Shown here piece by piece: positions 16,803-25,312 of a stretch of DNA of 64,000 nucleotides. Positions within the stretch are counted from its first letter, which is position 1, and every line of letters starts with the position of its first letter. The DNA is from Salinispora tropica CNB-440 (GTDB lineage Bacteria > Actinomycetota > Actinomycetes > Mycobacteriales > Micromonosporaceae). The DNA is taken from positions 4,344,144-4,408,143 of the forward strand of contig NC_009380.1 of assembly GCF_000016425.1 (NCBI RefSeq). The letters are read 5' to 3'. The notes beneath the pieces were generated by a model that searched no databases, was not told the DNA's origin, and saw nothing but the letters and a program-made list of their open reading frames with translations. The translations under genes were made by a program, and so were the position numbers.

Positions 16803-18371
16803 TCAGTGGAAAAAGTGACGGGTGCCGGTCAGGTACATGGTCACGCCGGCCGCCTTGGCAGCGGCGATGACCTCCTCGTCCCGGATCGACCCGCCAGGTT
16901 GGACGATCGCCCGCACTCCGGCGTCGATGAGGATCTTCGGCCCGTCGGCGAACGGGAAGAACGCGTCCGAGGCACACACCGCGCCCCGCGCCCGTTCGGC
17001 ACCGGCCCGATCCACCGCCAGCCGGGCCGAGTCCACCCGGTTGACCTGCCCCATACCCACACCGACGGTCGCGCCGTCGCGGGCGAGCAGAATCGCGTTG
17101 CTCTTCACCGCTCGGACCGCCCGCCAGGCGAAGGCCAGGTCCCGCAGGGTCGCCTCGTCGGCGGCCTCGCCGGTCGCCAGCTGCCAGGTGGCCGGGTCGT
17201 CACCCGCGGCGTCCACCTTGTCCCGCACCTGCACCAGCATCCCACCGGTGACCGGTCGCCACTCCGCCGACGCCGGGGCGTAGGCCGGGGCGCGCAGCAG
17301 GCGCACGTTCTTCTTGCCCCGCAGTACCTCGAGCGCGTCGGGTTCGAACTCCGGAGCGACAACCACCTCGGTGAACACCTCCGACACCTGCCCGGCGAGC
17401 TCGACGCCGACCGGTCGGTTCACGGCGATCACGCCACCGAAGGCGGACACGGGGTCGCAGGCGTGCGCCTTGCGGTGCGCCTCTGCGACGTCCACGCCAA
17501 CCGCGATGCCACACGGGTTGGCGTGCTTGATGATCGCCACCGCCGGCTGGTCGGAGAAGTCGTTGGCGGCCCGCCAGGCGGCGTCGGCGTCAACGTAGTT
17601 GTTGTACGACATCTCCTTGCCGTGCAGCTGCTCGGCCTGGGCAAGCCCGGCCGGGCTCGACGGGTCGGTGTAGAGGGCGGCTGCCTGGTGCGGGTTCTCC
17701 CCGTACCGCAGCACCGCGTCGCGGCGCAGCGCCAGCCCGGCGAAGCTCGGCCACGGCGCGTCCTCGACCAACTCCCGCGCGCACCACTCGGCGACGGCCA
17801 CGTCGTAGTCGGCGATCACCGCGAACGCGCGGGCCGCGAGCGCCCGACGCTGCGCCAGGGTGAAACCACCCACCCGTACCGCCGTCAGCAGCTGCGGGTA
17901 GCCCGACGGGTCGGTCACCACGGCGACCGAGGCGTGGTTCTTGGCAGCGGCCCGCACCATCGCCGGCCCGCCGATGTCGATCTGCTCGACACACTCGTCC
18001 TGCCCCGCCCCGGAGGCGACGGTCGCCTGAAACGGGTACAGGTTGGACACCAGCAGGTCGATTGCCCCGATGCCGTGCTCGGCGAGCTGCCCAACGTGCG
18101 ACTCCTTGCGCAGGTCAGCGAGGAGACCGCCGTGGATCTTGGGGTGCAGGGTCTTGACCCGGCCGTCGAGGATCTCCGGGAACCCGGTCACGGAATCCAC
18201 CGCGGTGACCGGCACGCCGGCACCGGCGATGGCCGACGCGGTGCTTCCGGTCGAGACGATCTCCACGCCGGCGTCGTGCAACGCCTGGGCCAGCTCGGCC
18301 AGACCGGCCTTGTCGTAGACGCTGACCAGCGCCCGCCGGATCGGGCGGCGCTCGTCCTGACTGGAACTCAC
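16803..18371 (-). CDS. purH: Bifunctional AICAR transformylase/IMP cyclohydrolase
   Basis: A 522-residue PurH carrying out the last two steps to IMP. The N-terminal MGS-like cyclohydrolase domain begins RRALVSVYDKAGL and holds GGPAMVRAAAKNH. The C-terminal transformylase domain contains SYNNYVDADAAW, IIKHANPCGIA and AFGGVIAVNR, and ends with the characteristic YLTGTRHFFH. GTG at 18371 overlaps the purN stop (GTGA), so translation is coupled. An ATG 33 bases upstream inside purN is less likely. It uses 10-formyl-THF, as does PurN. Confidence 0.97.
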   Translation of the reverse strand: MSSSQDERRPIRRALVSVYDKAGLAELAQALHDAGVEIVSTGSTASAIAGAGVPVTAVDSVTGFPEILDGRVKTLHPKIHGGLLADLRKESHVGQLAEHGIGAIDLLVSNLYPFQATVASGAGQDECVEQIDIGGPAMVRAAAKNHASVAVVTDPSGYPQLLTAVRVGGFTLAQRRALAARAFAVIADYDVAVAEWCARELVEDAPWPSFAGLALRRDAVLRYGENPHQAAALYTDPSSPAGLAQAEQLHGKEMSYNNYVDADAAWRAANDFSDQPAVAIIKHANPCGIAVGVDVAEAHRKAHACDPVSAFGGVIAVNRPVGVELAGQVSEVFTEVVVAPEFEPDALEVLRGKKNVRLLRAPAYAPASAEWRPVTGGMLVQVRDKVDAAGDDPATWQLATGEAADEATLRDLAFAWRAVRAVKSNAILLARDGATVGVGMGQVNRVDSARLAVDRAGAERARGAVCASDAFFPFADGPKILIDAGVRAIVQPGGSIRDEEVIAAAKAAGVTMYLTGTRHFFH

Positions 18372-18988
18372 GGAACCGTGACCTTTCTTCCGGTGATCGT
18401 CCAACCTTCACGGACCAGGCGACCCACCTGCTCGACGAGCTGGCGTCGCTCGGCCTCTTTGATGCGCTCGGTGAGCGTCTGCTCGTCGTCGTCGTCCCAC
18501 ACCGGCACCGTGACCTGGGCGACGATCGGGCCGGTGTCCGTGCCCGCGTCAACGAAGAAGAGGGTGGCCCCGGTGACCTTCACTCCGTAGGCGAGCGCGT
18601 CGCGGGGCCCGTGGATGCCGGGGAAGGCCGGCAGCAGGGTGTTGTGCGTGTTGAGGTACCGATCACCGAACGCGGCGAGGAAGTGCGGGCCGACCAGCTT
18701 CAGGAAGCCGGCGGAGACGACCAGGTCGGGCGTGTGTTCGGTGACCCGCGCGGTGAGCGCGGCGTCCCAGTCGGAGCGGGTCGGATAGTCCTTCACCCGC
18801 TCGACGAAGGTCGACACCCCCGCCGCTGCGGCTCGGTCCAGCCCGGCGATGCCGTCGCGATCCGCCCCGACCGCGACCACTCGGGCCCCATACCCGGGGT
18901 CGGCGCCGGCGTCGAGCAGCGCTTGGAGGTTACTGCCGGAGCCGGAGACGAGAACGACGATACGGGCGACGGGCACAGACTCAGGCAC
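18368..18988 (-). CDS. purN: Phosphoribosylglycinamide formyltransferase
   Basis: A 206-residue GAR transformylase, the third step of purine synthesis. It starts with the RIVVLVSGSGSNLQALLDA phosphate loop. Catalytic residues appear as NTHNTLLPAFPGIHG (Asn/His) and TGATLFFVDAGTDTGPI (Asp). Length is normal. It is first in the purN-purH operon. In Mycobacterium this pair follows a perM-like gene directly; here a DUF4190 gene and an IS remnant lie between. Confidence 0.96.
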   Translation of the reverse strand: MPESVPVARIVVLVSGSGSNLQALLDAGADPGYGARVVAVGADRDGIAGLDRAAAAGVSTFVERVKDYPTRSDWDAALTARVTEHTPDLVVSAGFLKLVGPHFLAAFGDRYLNTHNTLLPAFPGIHGPRDALAYGVKVTGATLFFVDAGTDTGPIVAQVTVPVWDDDDEQTLTERIKEAERRQLVEQVGRLVREGWTITGRKVTVP

Positions 18989-19043
18989 CGGACAACCCTA
19001 TCGGGGCCGTCCAGCAGCCGGTCCGCTGGGCGGCAAGCCGGCT

Positions 19044-19071
19044 CTGACTCCTCGACTGGACCAGGTACGCT
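19044..19071 (+). promoter_or_regulatory. Possible promoter for DUF4190 gene
   Basis: CTGACT (19044-19049), a 16-base spacer and TACGCT (19066-19071) lie about 125 bases upstream of the DUF4190 start. Match to consensus is moderate. Confidence 0.3.
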
Positions 19072-19137
19072 GCCGATCGCTCCCCGCGCACCCGGGGCGA
19101 CCGTCGTCGCACCCTCCGTTCAGAGGAGTAGCAAGAG

Positions 19138-19179
19138 ATGCAGCCCAGAACCCCGCCCCAGTCCTCAAACTCCTGCTGA
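19138..19179 (+). CDS. Short upstream ORF resembling the DUF4190 N-terminus
   Basis: A 13-codon frame with its own GAGGAG ribosome site encodes MQPRTPPQSSNSC, then stops. Sixteen bases later the real gene starts MQPDPSTPQSNPS. The likeness suggests duplication of the 5' end or a relic start; it may modulate translation of the gene below. It is not certain to be expressed. Confidence 0.35.
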   Translation: MQPRTPPQSSNSC

Positions 19180-19195
19180 TCGACCGGGAGGACGA

Positions 19196-19828
19196 ATGCA
19201 GCCCGACCCATCCACCCCTCAGTCCAACCCGTCCACCCCACCGGCTGACCCGTACGCCCCACCGGCTGACCCGTACGCCCCACCGGCTACCTCGGTTCCG
19301 GAGCAGCCGTACCCCCAGCCGCCGGCGGACCCGTACGCCGCGCCCACCGCACCGCTGAGTACGCCACCATCGGACCCGTACGCCGCGCCCGCCGCTCCGC
19401 CGTACCCGCCAGGACCGAACCCGTACGCCGCGCCCGCCGCTCCGCCGTACCCGCCAGGACCGAACCCGTACGCCGCGCCCACCCCTCCGCCGTACCCGTA
19501 CGGCACGCCCACCGCACCGCCACACCCCGCGCCCTACGGTGGGACACAGATGCACCCGAACGCGGGTTACCCGTTACCGTCCACAAAGCAGAACCAACTC
19601 GGGCTGATCTCCATGATCCTCGGCATCGTGTCGGTCCCGCTGGGCTGTTGCTATCTCACCTTGCCGCTGGGCATCGCCGCACTGGTGACCGGATGGCTCG
19701 GCCAGCAGAAGGTCGAGAAGGGGCTCGCGGACAATCGCGGCCAGGCCCTGGCCGGCATGATCTGCGGGGCGATCGGCGTGCTGGTGAGCCTCGGCTCGAT
19801 TGCCCTGAGCATCATCGGCAGCGACTAA
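19196..19828 (+). CDS. Proline-rich DUF4190 membrane protein
   Basis: A 210-residue protein. Residues 1-~125 are a Pro/Tyr/Ala tail with repeats (ADPYAPP twice, PYPPGPNPYAAPAAP twice). Residues ~130-210 are two membrane helices of the DUF4190 type (LGLISMILGIVSVPLGCCYL, and a segment near GMICGAIGVLVSLGSIALS), with the connecting GWLGQQKVEKG. These proteins are common in actinobacteria and of unknown role. ATG 19196 follows GGGAGG. Its TAA lies within the outer extension of the IS terminal repeat that follows. Confidence 0.85.
   Translation: MQPDPSTPQSNPSTPPADPYAPPADPYAPPATSVPEQPYPQPPADPYAAPTAPLSTPPSDPYAAPAAPPYPPGPNPYAAPAAPPYPPGPNPYAAPTPPPYPYGTPTAPPHPAPYGGTQMHPNAGYPLPSTKQNQLGLISMILGIVSVPLGCCYLTLPLGIAALVTGWLGQQKVEKGLADNRGQALAGMICGAIGVLVSLGSIALSIIGSD
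19382..19486 (+). repeat. 45-bp tandem repeat in DUF4190 gene
   Basis: Two nearly identical 45-bp units start at 19382 and 19427, with a partial third from 19472. They encode a 15-residue Pro/Tyr/Ala unit and keep the frame. Confidence 0.8.
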
Positions 19829-21004
19829 CTTGATCTTTAACCTGTGCGGTGCGGCCGGGGATTGGTCGACTTCTTCTTCGAAGAGGTTGTCTTCCCGGTC
19901 GCGCTGCTGGTGACGATGTGGACGTCATAGCGGCGGGTGGGATGGCGGTTGGGTCGTCCGGGTGGGCGGCCGGGTCCTGGTCGGTTGGGTTTCGGTGCAC
20001 CAGCGGGACAGGCGCTGTTGGCACGTAGGTGCCGAAAGCCGCGGCGGACCCGGGCGGGGGTGAGCCGTTCGGGTGGGGCGGGTCGTTCCCAGGGGCGACG
20101 TAGGTCGGCGGCGAGGGGGCGTGCCAGCCGTAGCTGGGTGTAGGCGGCGAGGATCAGCCAGGTCCAGCGGTCGGCTGCCTGCGGGGTGCGGACCTTCGGG
20201 GCGGTCCAGCCGAGGGTCTGCTTGAACAGGCGGAACGTGTGCTCGATGTCGAAGCGGCGCAAGAAGGTCTGCCAGAGCCGGTCGATGTCAGCGGTGGTGG
20301 GGTCGACACCGGACCACCACAGCCACACCGGTTTCGGGGTCGCGCCGCTGGGCAGGTGATCGACCTCCAATCGGATGACCGTTCCCTCGATCACCGGCAG
20401 TACCTTCGCCGCGTCGATCCAGGCGGATCGGTGGGTCAGCCGGGGGTGCAGCCGGTTCCAGGCTCGGGCCCACGCCGTGCCGTAGAGGCGGGGTTTCCGT
20501 GCTGGTGGCCGCGTCGGGTTCGCCCCAGGTGGCGGGATCACCGAAGGCGAATTCGCCGCCGTGGCGAGGCGGCCGGCCGTTTGTTCCTGGCTGCCGGGGC
20601 GGCGCGGCGCGGCGCAGCACCCGGTCCGAGCGCATCCGGGCGAGGACCTGCACGGGCAGGTCGCGCAGGAGGAACGCCAGCCGGGGCGCGACGCCCCGTG
20701 GCCGCGACGATGCTCACCCACCAGTGACAACTCCACCAACGACCGGACCGGCCCATCGGCGCACAACACCGCGTCCGTCAGGTCGAACAACGCGTCGGCG
20801 CGAGCGGTCAAGCAGTCGTAGAACACTCACCGGAACCCGTCCAAGTCCCCGACGGCATCAGCCACGCGACGCACACTGATCACCAGAACAGCCCTTGGCT
20901 ATTGATGCTCTTCCCTAGACAAGGGCATCATCGACCAGGGGCTGTTTCCGTGACCAGCCAGGGTCTCCAGAGGACCCTCGAAGGTTAAAAATCAAGGTAG
21001 TCGC
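19821..21004. mobile_element. Decayed IS element with terminal inverted repeats
   Basis: The ends CTTGATCTTTAACCT (19829-19843) and its inverse at 20982-20996 match at 14 of 15 positions. The pairing extends outward to 19821 and 21004 (21 of 23 matches overall). Inside is a broken transposase. Flanking bases (CTAA left, GTAG right) do not form a clean target duplication, so the copy is old or rearranged. Confidence 0.75.
19837..20826 (-). pseudogene. Transposase (NF041680/IS4-like) with internal deletion and frameshifts
   Basis: The start MFYDCLTARADALFDLTDAV through EHRRGHG matches the N-terminus I recall for actinobacterial IS4-like transposases of over 400 residues. After GHGA the expected catalytic middle is missing. 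The next recognisable part, VQVLARMRSDRVLRR through DPATWGEPDAAT, is in another frame (about 20500-20655). The C-terminal part from RLYGTAWARAWNRLHPRL to the end is back in the first frame. At least one deletion and two frame changes are needed, so the protein cannot be active. It lies between inverted repeats. Confidence 0.8.
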
Positions 21005-21014
21005 GTCGGCGGAG

Positions 21015-22283
21015 TCAGCCGCGGGACAGGAAGCGGGCCGCTACCACCCCACCCAGCACACCGGTACCGGTCACCACAGTCGCCACCGCCGCCACCTGCC
21101 ACGGCACCGGTCCGACCTCAGCCAGCCGGCCCGCGCCCAGTGGACCGGCTGACGCCGCCGCCGCGATCCCCACCAGTAGCCCCGTCACCGGCCCGGCGAA
21201 CGCCGCCGGGCGCAGGAGCGGCCCCCACTCTTCCCGGGCTCGGTCGCTGCCGGAGAGCAGCAGCCGACGGGTCAACGACCAACCCGCCACCATCCCGACC
21301 AGAATCGGCACCGCGAGCAGACCCGTCCCCAGGCCGTCCACCGGTCCACCGGGGAGGCCCGCGACCAGCGGCAGGGCCGGCAACGCCCCAACTGTTACCT
21401 CGCTGGTCTGCACCGTGGTGTCGGTGCCAACCGCGAACCCGGGACCGAGCAGGTAGCTGGCCGACCAGATCGCCACGTTCGGGGCGTACGCCAGGTTGAC
21501 CAGGGTGATCCCGGCCTGCCCGGCCACCCCGGTGCGGTAGGCCGCGATCAGGTCGGCCGCGTCGCCGCCGCCGGTCGCCACCGCCAGCCCCGCCGCGCCG
21601 GCCCCCGCCGCGAGCAGCAGGAGCGCCGCGACCAGACCGGTCCGAACCCCCTCCCGCAGCGGCAGCGACGCTCGCGCGGCGAGCAGGTCACCGAGCCCGG
21701 TCGTGCGCACCGTACCGATCAGGGCAGCGACCGTGGCGACCACGGCGAGAGTCAGGCCGGACCGTACCGGCGACACGTCCAGTTCCGCACCGGTGACCAG
21801 CAGAGCGGCGAGCACCCCGAGGATCGTGTACACGACCCCGACCGCCCCCGCGGCGACGATCGCGCGTCGTGGCGACCTGCTGCCCCGGGCACCGATAGCT
21901 CGGGTGACGTGCACTCCGGCCCGATTGAGCCGCCAGCCGGCGAGCAGGGTTACCGCCAGCGGGGCGAGCCCGAGCGGACCGGCACTCGTCGTCAGGGGGA
22001 TGCCGTGTCCGAGCAACCAGCCAGCCAACCCGACCCGGACCGCGTCCGGCAGGCTCGACGCACCCTCACTGAGCTGGAAGAACCAGAGCACCACTGCCAC
22101 CGGCAGCCAGGAGGTGAGCGCCGCACCGACTGCGGCGACGCCCGCGGCGACGGCCAGCGGCGGACGACTCGGCGGCCCACCCGCCCGTGGCGCGGGTATG
22201 CGGCGGGCTGGCCCGGGTCGGCCCGGCGGGCGGGCGCCCACCCGAGCGCGTCGGCCGGGCTGATCGGGGGTGACAGAGGACAT
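21015..22283 (-). CDS. DUF6350 multi-pass membrane protein, PerM-like
   Basis: A 422-residue, strongly hydrophobic protein with about ten membrane segments after a ~40-residue Pro/Arg-rich cytoplasmic tail. The pattern (WLLGHGIPL, LVNLAYAPNVAIWSASYLLGPGFAVG) matches the DUF6350 family. Mycobacterial PerM (Rv0955), a member that stabilises division proteins in stress, sits directly before purN-purH and near sucCD. The same neighbourhood here, with insertions, supports orthology. A role in division is inference. Confidence 0.8.
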   Translation of the reverse strand: MSSVTPDQPGRRARVGARPPGRPGPARRIPAPRAGGPPSRPPLAVAAGVAAVGAALTSWLPVAVVLWFFQLSEGASSLPDAVRVGLAGWLLGHGIPLTTSAGPLGLAPLAVTLLAGWRLNRAGVHVTRAIGARGSRSPRRAIVAAGAVGVVYTILGVLAALLVTGAELDVSPVRSGLTLAVVATVAALIGTVRTTGLGDLLAARASLPLREGVRTGLVAALLLLAAGAGAAGLAVATGGGDAADLIAAYRTGVAGQAGITLVNLAYAPNVAIWSASYLLGPGFAVGTDTTVQTSEVTVGALPALPLVAGLPGGPVDGLGTGLLAVPILVGMVAGWSLTRRLLLSGSDRAREEWGPLLRPAAFAGPVTGLLVGIAAAASAGPLGAGRLAEVGPVPWQVAAVATVVTGTGVLGGVVAARFLSRG

Positions 22284-22508
22284 CAGGTCTACTCTGACAT
22301 GCTGCGGGGACGGCGGCAGGTCGATAAACCCCTCGCGCGGGTTCGAATTGCGTGATCCACCGTCTCCTGCCTTCGATCCGGTCTAGCCTCGGCCACAGGA
22401 CGCCACCGCGGGCGACCGGCGTGTCAAGTGGGGACCTCCACCACCGGAGGCGTTGACCGTGTCCCCCTGCAACCCGGCGGGCGCGGCACCGATGCGAGGA
22501 GGCACGCC

Positions 22509-22760
22509 GTGACCGCTCCATATCCGCCGCCCGGCACGGCGGCGGGCCAGGACCGGACGACGCTCTGGGGCGTACTCGGTATCGTCGTCGGCCTGCTGTG
22601 CTGCGGCGTCCTCGGGATCGTCTTCGGCTACCTGTCGATCCGCGATGCCCGACGTTTCGGTAATTCGCCGGTGCTCGGTTGGTTGGGCATCGCCTTCGGC
22701 GTGCTCAACATCATCGCCAACGGCCTTCTCTACGTTGGCGGCAACAATCCGTTCAGCTGA
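22509..22760 (+). CDS. Small DUF4190-like membrane protein
   Basis: An 83-residue protein with two hydrophobic helices (LWGVLGIVVGLLCCGVLGIVF and LGWLGIAFGVLNIIANGLLY) joined by GYLSIRDARRFGNSP, the layout of DUF4190. GTG at 22509 has a strong GAGGAGG site; an in-frame ATG at 22428 would add unlike sequence. It is smaller than the DUF4190 protein at 19196 but has the same fold. Convergent with sucD across a long hairpin. Confidence 0.78.
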   Translation: MTAPYPPPGTAAGQDRTTLWGVLGIVVGLLCCGVLGIVFGYLSIRDARRFGNSPVLGWLGIAFGVLNIIANGLLYVGGNNPFS

Positions 22761-22768
22761 GCTGACGA

Positions 22769-22804
22769 CTGGAGGGATCGGCCGTAGACGGCCGATCCCT
22801 CCAG
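22769..22804. terminator. Bidirectional hairpin between DUF4190-like gene and sucD
   Basis: A perfect 17-bp inverted repeat (22769-22785 with 22788-22804) fills the short convergent gap. It can end transcription from both sides. Confidence 0.85.
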
Positions 22805-22820
22805 CTGTCGTCGTCGGGGC

Positions 22821-23708
22821 TCAGCCCGCGGACATGATCTCCCGCATCAGCCGGGCGGTCTCGGTCGGAGTCTTACCGACCTTGACGCCGGCTGCTTCCA
22901 GCGCCGTCTTCTTGGCCTCCGCGGTGCCCGCCGAGCCGGAGATGATCGCACCCGCGTGCCCCATCGTCTTACCGGGCGGTGCGGTGAAGCCAGCAATGTA
23001 GCCGACGACCGGCTTGGTGACGTTCGCCTTGATGAACTCGGCAGCCCGCTCCTCGGCGTCGCCACCGATCTCACCGATCATAACGATCGCGTCGGTGTCC
23101 GGGTCGTCCTCGAACGCGGCCAGCGCATCGATGTGCGTGGTCCCGATAATCGGGTCGCCGCCGATGCCGACGCAGGTGGAGAAGCCGATGTCGCGCAGTT
23201 CGTACATCATCTGGTAGGTCAGCGTGCCGCTCTTGCTGACCAGGCCGATCCGGCCGGCGCCGGTGATGTCGGCCGGGATGATGCCGGCGTTGGAGGCACC
23301 CGGCGACACGATCCCCGGGCAGTTCGGCCCGATGATCCGGGTCCGCTCGCCCTGCGCCACGTTGTACGCCCAGAAGGCGGCGGTGTCGTGCACCGGCACG
23401 CCCTCAGTGATCACCACGGCGAGCGAGATGCCGGCGTCAATCGCCTCGATCACCGCGCCCTTGGTGAACTGCGGCGGCACGAAGATGACCGTCACGTTGG
23501 CGCCGGTCTCCCGCATCGCGTCGGCGACGCTCGCAAAGACCGGCAACTCGGCGCCGTCGAAGTCGACAGTGGTACCCGCCTTGCGCGGGTTCACCCCACC
23601 GACGATGTCGGTGCCCGCGGCGAGCATCCGCCGGGTGTGCTTGGAACCCTCGGAACCGGTCATCCCCTGCACGATGACCTTCGAGTCCTTGGTCAGCCAG
23701 ATCGCCAT
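22821..23708 (-). CDS. sucD: Succinyl-CoA ligase alpha subunit
   Basis: A 295-residue subunit with the CoA-binding Rossmann domain (VIVQGMTGSEGSKHTRRML) and the phosphohistidine loop (FTAPPGKTMGHAGAIISGSAG) whose His carries phosphate during conversion of succinyl-CoA to succinate with NTP synthesis. It starts 2 bases after sucC, so the two subunits are co-translated. It ends before the convergent hairpin. Confidence 0.97.
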   Translation of the reverse strand: MAIWLTKDSKVIVQGMTGSEGSKHTRRMLAAGTDIVGGVNPRKAGTTVDFDGAELPVFASVADAMRETGANVTVIFVPPQFTKGAVIEAIDAGISLAVVITEGVPVHDTAAFWAYNVAQGERTRIIGPNCPGIVSPGASNAGIIPADITGAGRIGLVSKSGTLTYQMMYELRDIGFSTCVGIGGDPIIGTTHIDALAAFEDDPDTDAIVMIGEIGGDAEERAAEFIKANVTKPVVGYIAGFTAPPGKTMGHAGAIISGSAGTAEAKKTALEAAGVKVGKTPTETARLMREIMSAG

Positions 23709-23710
23709 TG

Positions 23711-24889
23711 TCAGACCCCCGCAGCGGCCAGCTCGGCGGCCCGCTCGGCCGCACCATCCATCGTGTCGACCCGCTGGATCAGCGGGTTGTTCGCGCCGTC
23801 GAGAATCGCCCGACCGGCCTCCGCGTTGTTGCCGTCGAGGCGGACAACCAGCGGTCTGGTGACCTTCTCGCCCCGCTGCTCGAGCAGGGCCAGCGCCTGC
23901 ACGATGCCGTTGGCGACCGCGTCACAGGCGGTGATCCCACCGAAGACGTTGACGAAGACGCTCTTCACCGCGGGATCGGAGAGCACGATCTCGAGGCCGT
24001 TGGCCATGACCGCAGCACTCGCACCGCCACCGATGTCGAGGAAGTTCGCCGGCTTCACACCGCCGTGCCGCTCACCGGCGTACGCGACCACGTCGAGGGT
24101 CGACATAACCAGTCCAGCACCGTTGCCGATGATGCCAACCTCACCGTCGAGCTTGACGTAGTTGAGGTCCTTCTCCTTGGCGGCCTGCTCCAGGGGGTCC
24201 ACCGCGGCCTGGTCAACCAGCGCCTCGTGGTCCGGGTGTCGGAACGCGGCGTTCTCATCCAGGCTGACCTTGGCATCGAGCAGGAGTAGCCCGCCCTCGG
24301 CGGTCTTGGCGAGCGGGTTCACCTCAACCAGCGTCGCGTCCTCGGCGACGAACGCCTTCCACAGGTCCACGGCGATCTCGACGGTCTGGTCGGCGACCTC
24401 GGCCGGGAACCCGGCCTGCGTGACGATCCGCCGGGCCGTCGCCACGTCAACGCCGGTGTTCGCGTCGATCGGCTCCTTGACGACCTTCTCCGGCGTCTCG
24501 GCGGCCACCTGCTCGATGTCCATCCCACCAGCGACACTGGCGATGCAGAGGAAGGTGCGATTCGCCCGGTCCAGCAGGTAGGAGAAGTAGTACTCCTCGG
24601 CCACGTCCGCGGTCACCGTGATCATGACCTTATGGACGGTGTGCCCCTTGATGTCCATACCGAGGATGTCGGTGGCCCGGGCCACCGTCTCCTCCGCGCC
24701 CTCGGTCAGCTTCACCCCGCCGGCCTTGCCCCGGCCGCCGACCTTCACCTGCGCCTTGACGACCACCCGACCGCCGAGGCGTTCGGCGATCGCGCGGGCC
24801 TCCTCCGGGGTCGTGGCGACGCCGCCGGCGAGCACGGGCAACCCATGCCGCTCGAACAGGTCCCGCCCCTGGTACTCGTACAGGTCCAC
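23711..24889 (-). CDS. sucC: Succinyl-CoA ligase beta subunit (ADP-forming type)
   Basis: A 392-residue subunit with an ATP-grasp domain at the N-terminus (MDLYEYQGRDLFERHGLPV, VVKAQVKVGGRGKAGGVKL) and a C-terminal ligase domain (NVFGGITACDAVANGI, VRLDGNNAEAGRAIL). It forms the TCA enzyme with SucD. The start is canonical. The 423-base upstream region holds no gene; the promoter was not located with confidence. Confidence 0.97.
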   Translation of the reverse strand: MDLYEYQGRDLFERHGLPVLAGGVATTPEEARAIAERLGGRVVVKAQVKVGGRGKAGGVKLTEGAEETVARATDILGMDIKGHTVHKVMITVTADVAEEYYFSYLLDRANRTFLCIASVAGGMDIEQVAAETPEKVVKEPIDANTGVDVATARRIVTQAGFPAEVADQTVEIAVDLWKAFVAEDATLVEVNPLAKTAEGGLLLLDAKVSLDENAAFRHPDHEALVDQAAVDPLEQAAKEKDLNYVKLDGEVGIIGNGAGLVMSTLDVVAYAGERHGGVKPANFLDIGGGASAAVMANGLEIVLSDPAVKSVFVNVFGGITACDAVANGIVQALALLEQRGEKVTRPLVVRLDGNNAEAGRAILDGANNPLIQRVDTMDGAAERAAELAAAGV

Positions 24890-25312
24890 GATTGCGCGTC
24901 CCGTCCCGTCTCCGCGGCGCGCCGTCGCGCCGCCACCAGCGTATGGAAAACAGTTTGACGCCTGTCATCAGTTGTAACAGGCCATTGAAGGCAGCCTAGC
25001 GAGGTCGACACCACCAACGACCAAGCGGGTACGTGGTGTGCGGTTTTGCACAGCTGACTGGCCAGCACCCGCCGTTTGACCGAGTGCCAACCTTCCGGAC
25101 GATGTTTTCCCCGACGCGTAACCCCGGGGGTGAGGCCTCGTTGAGTCAGATGTCGAAGCGCTGGTCAGCGCGGCGACGAGACGGCCGATGCCCTGTCGGT
25201 CGAGGGGTGGCGGCGGGGCATCGTGCATAGAGAGGCCGGACGTGTGAGGGGTGCGTCCGGCCTCTCCCCCTGTCCAGCCCAGTGAACTTCTCGGGCCGAT
25301 CGTTGGCGCACG
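24890..25312. other. Intergenic region between sucC and B12-subunit gene
   Basis: 423 bases upstream of sucC. Apart from the hairpin at 25230-25266 nothing gene-like was found. The stretch around 24940-25000 is relatively AT-rich and probably holds the sucC promoter, but no good -35/-10 pair was found. Confidence 0.4.
25230..25266 (-). terminator. Hairpin downstream of B12-binding subunit gene
   Basis: A perfect 13-bp stem (25230-25242 with 25254-25266) with an 11-base loop lies 46 bases past the stop codon of the minus-strand gene. Confidence 0.75.

Noticed and set aside
16806..18590. 594-residue plus-strand open frame
   Set aside because: It is antisense to purH and purN, whose minus-strand motifs are unambiguous; its sequence is low-complexity Arg/Gly/His typical of a shadow frame.
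19821..21004. Target-site duplication for the IS remnant
   Set aside because: The bases next to the core repeats, CTAA and GTAG, do not match as direct repeats.
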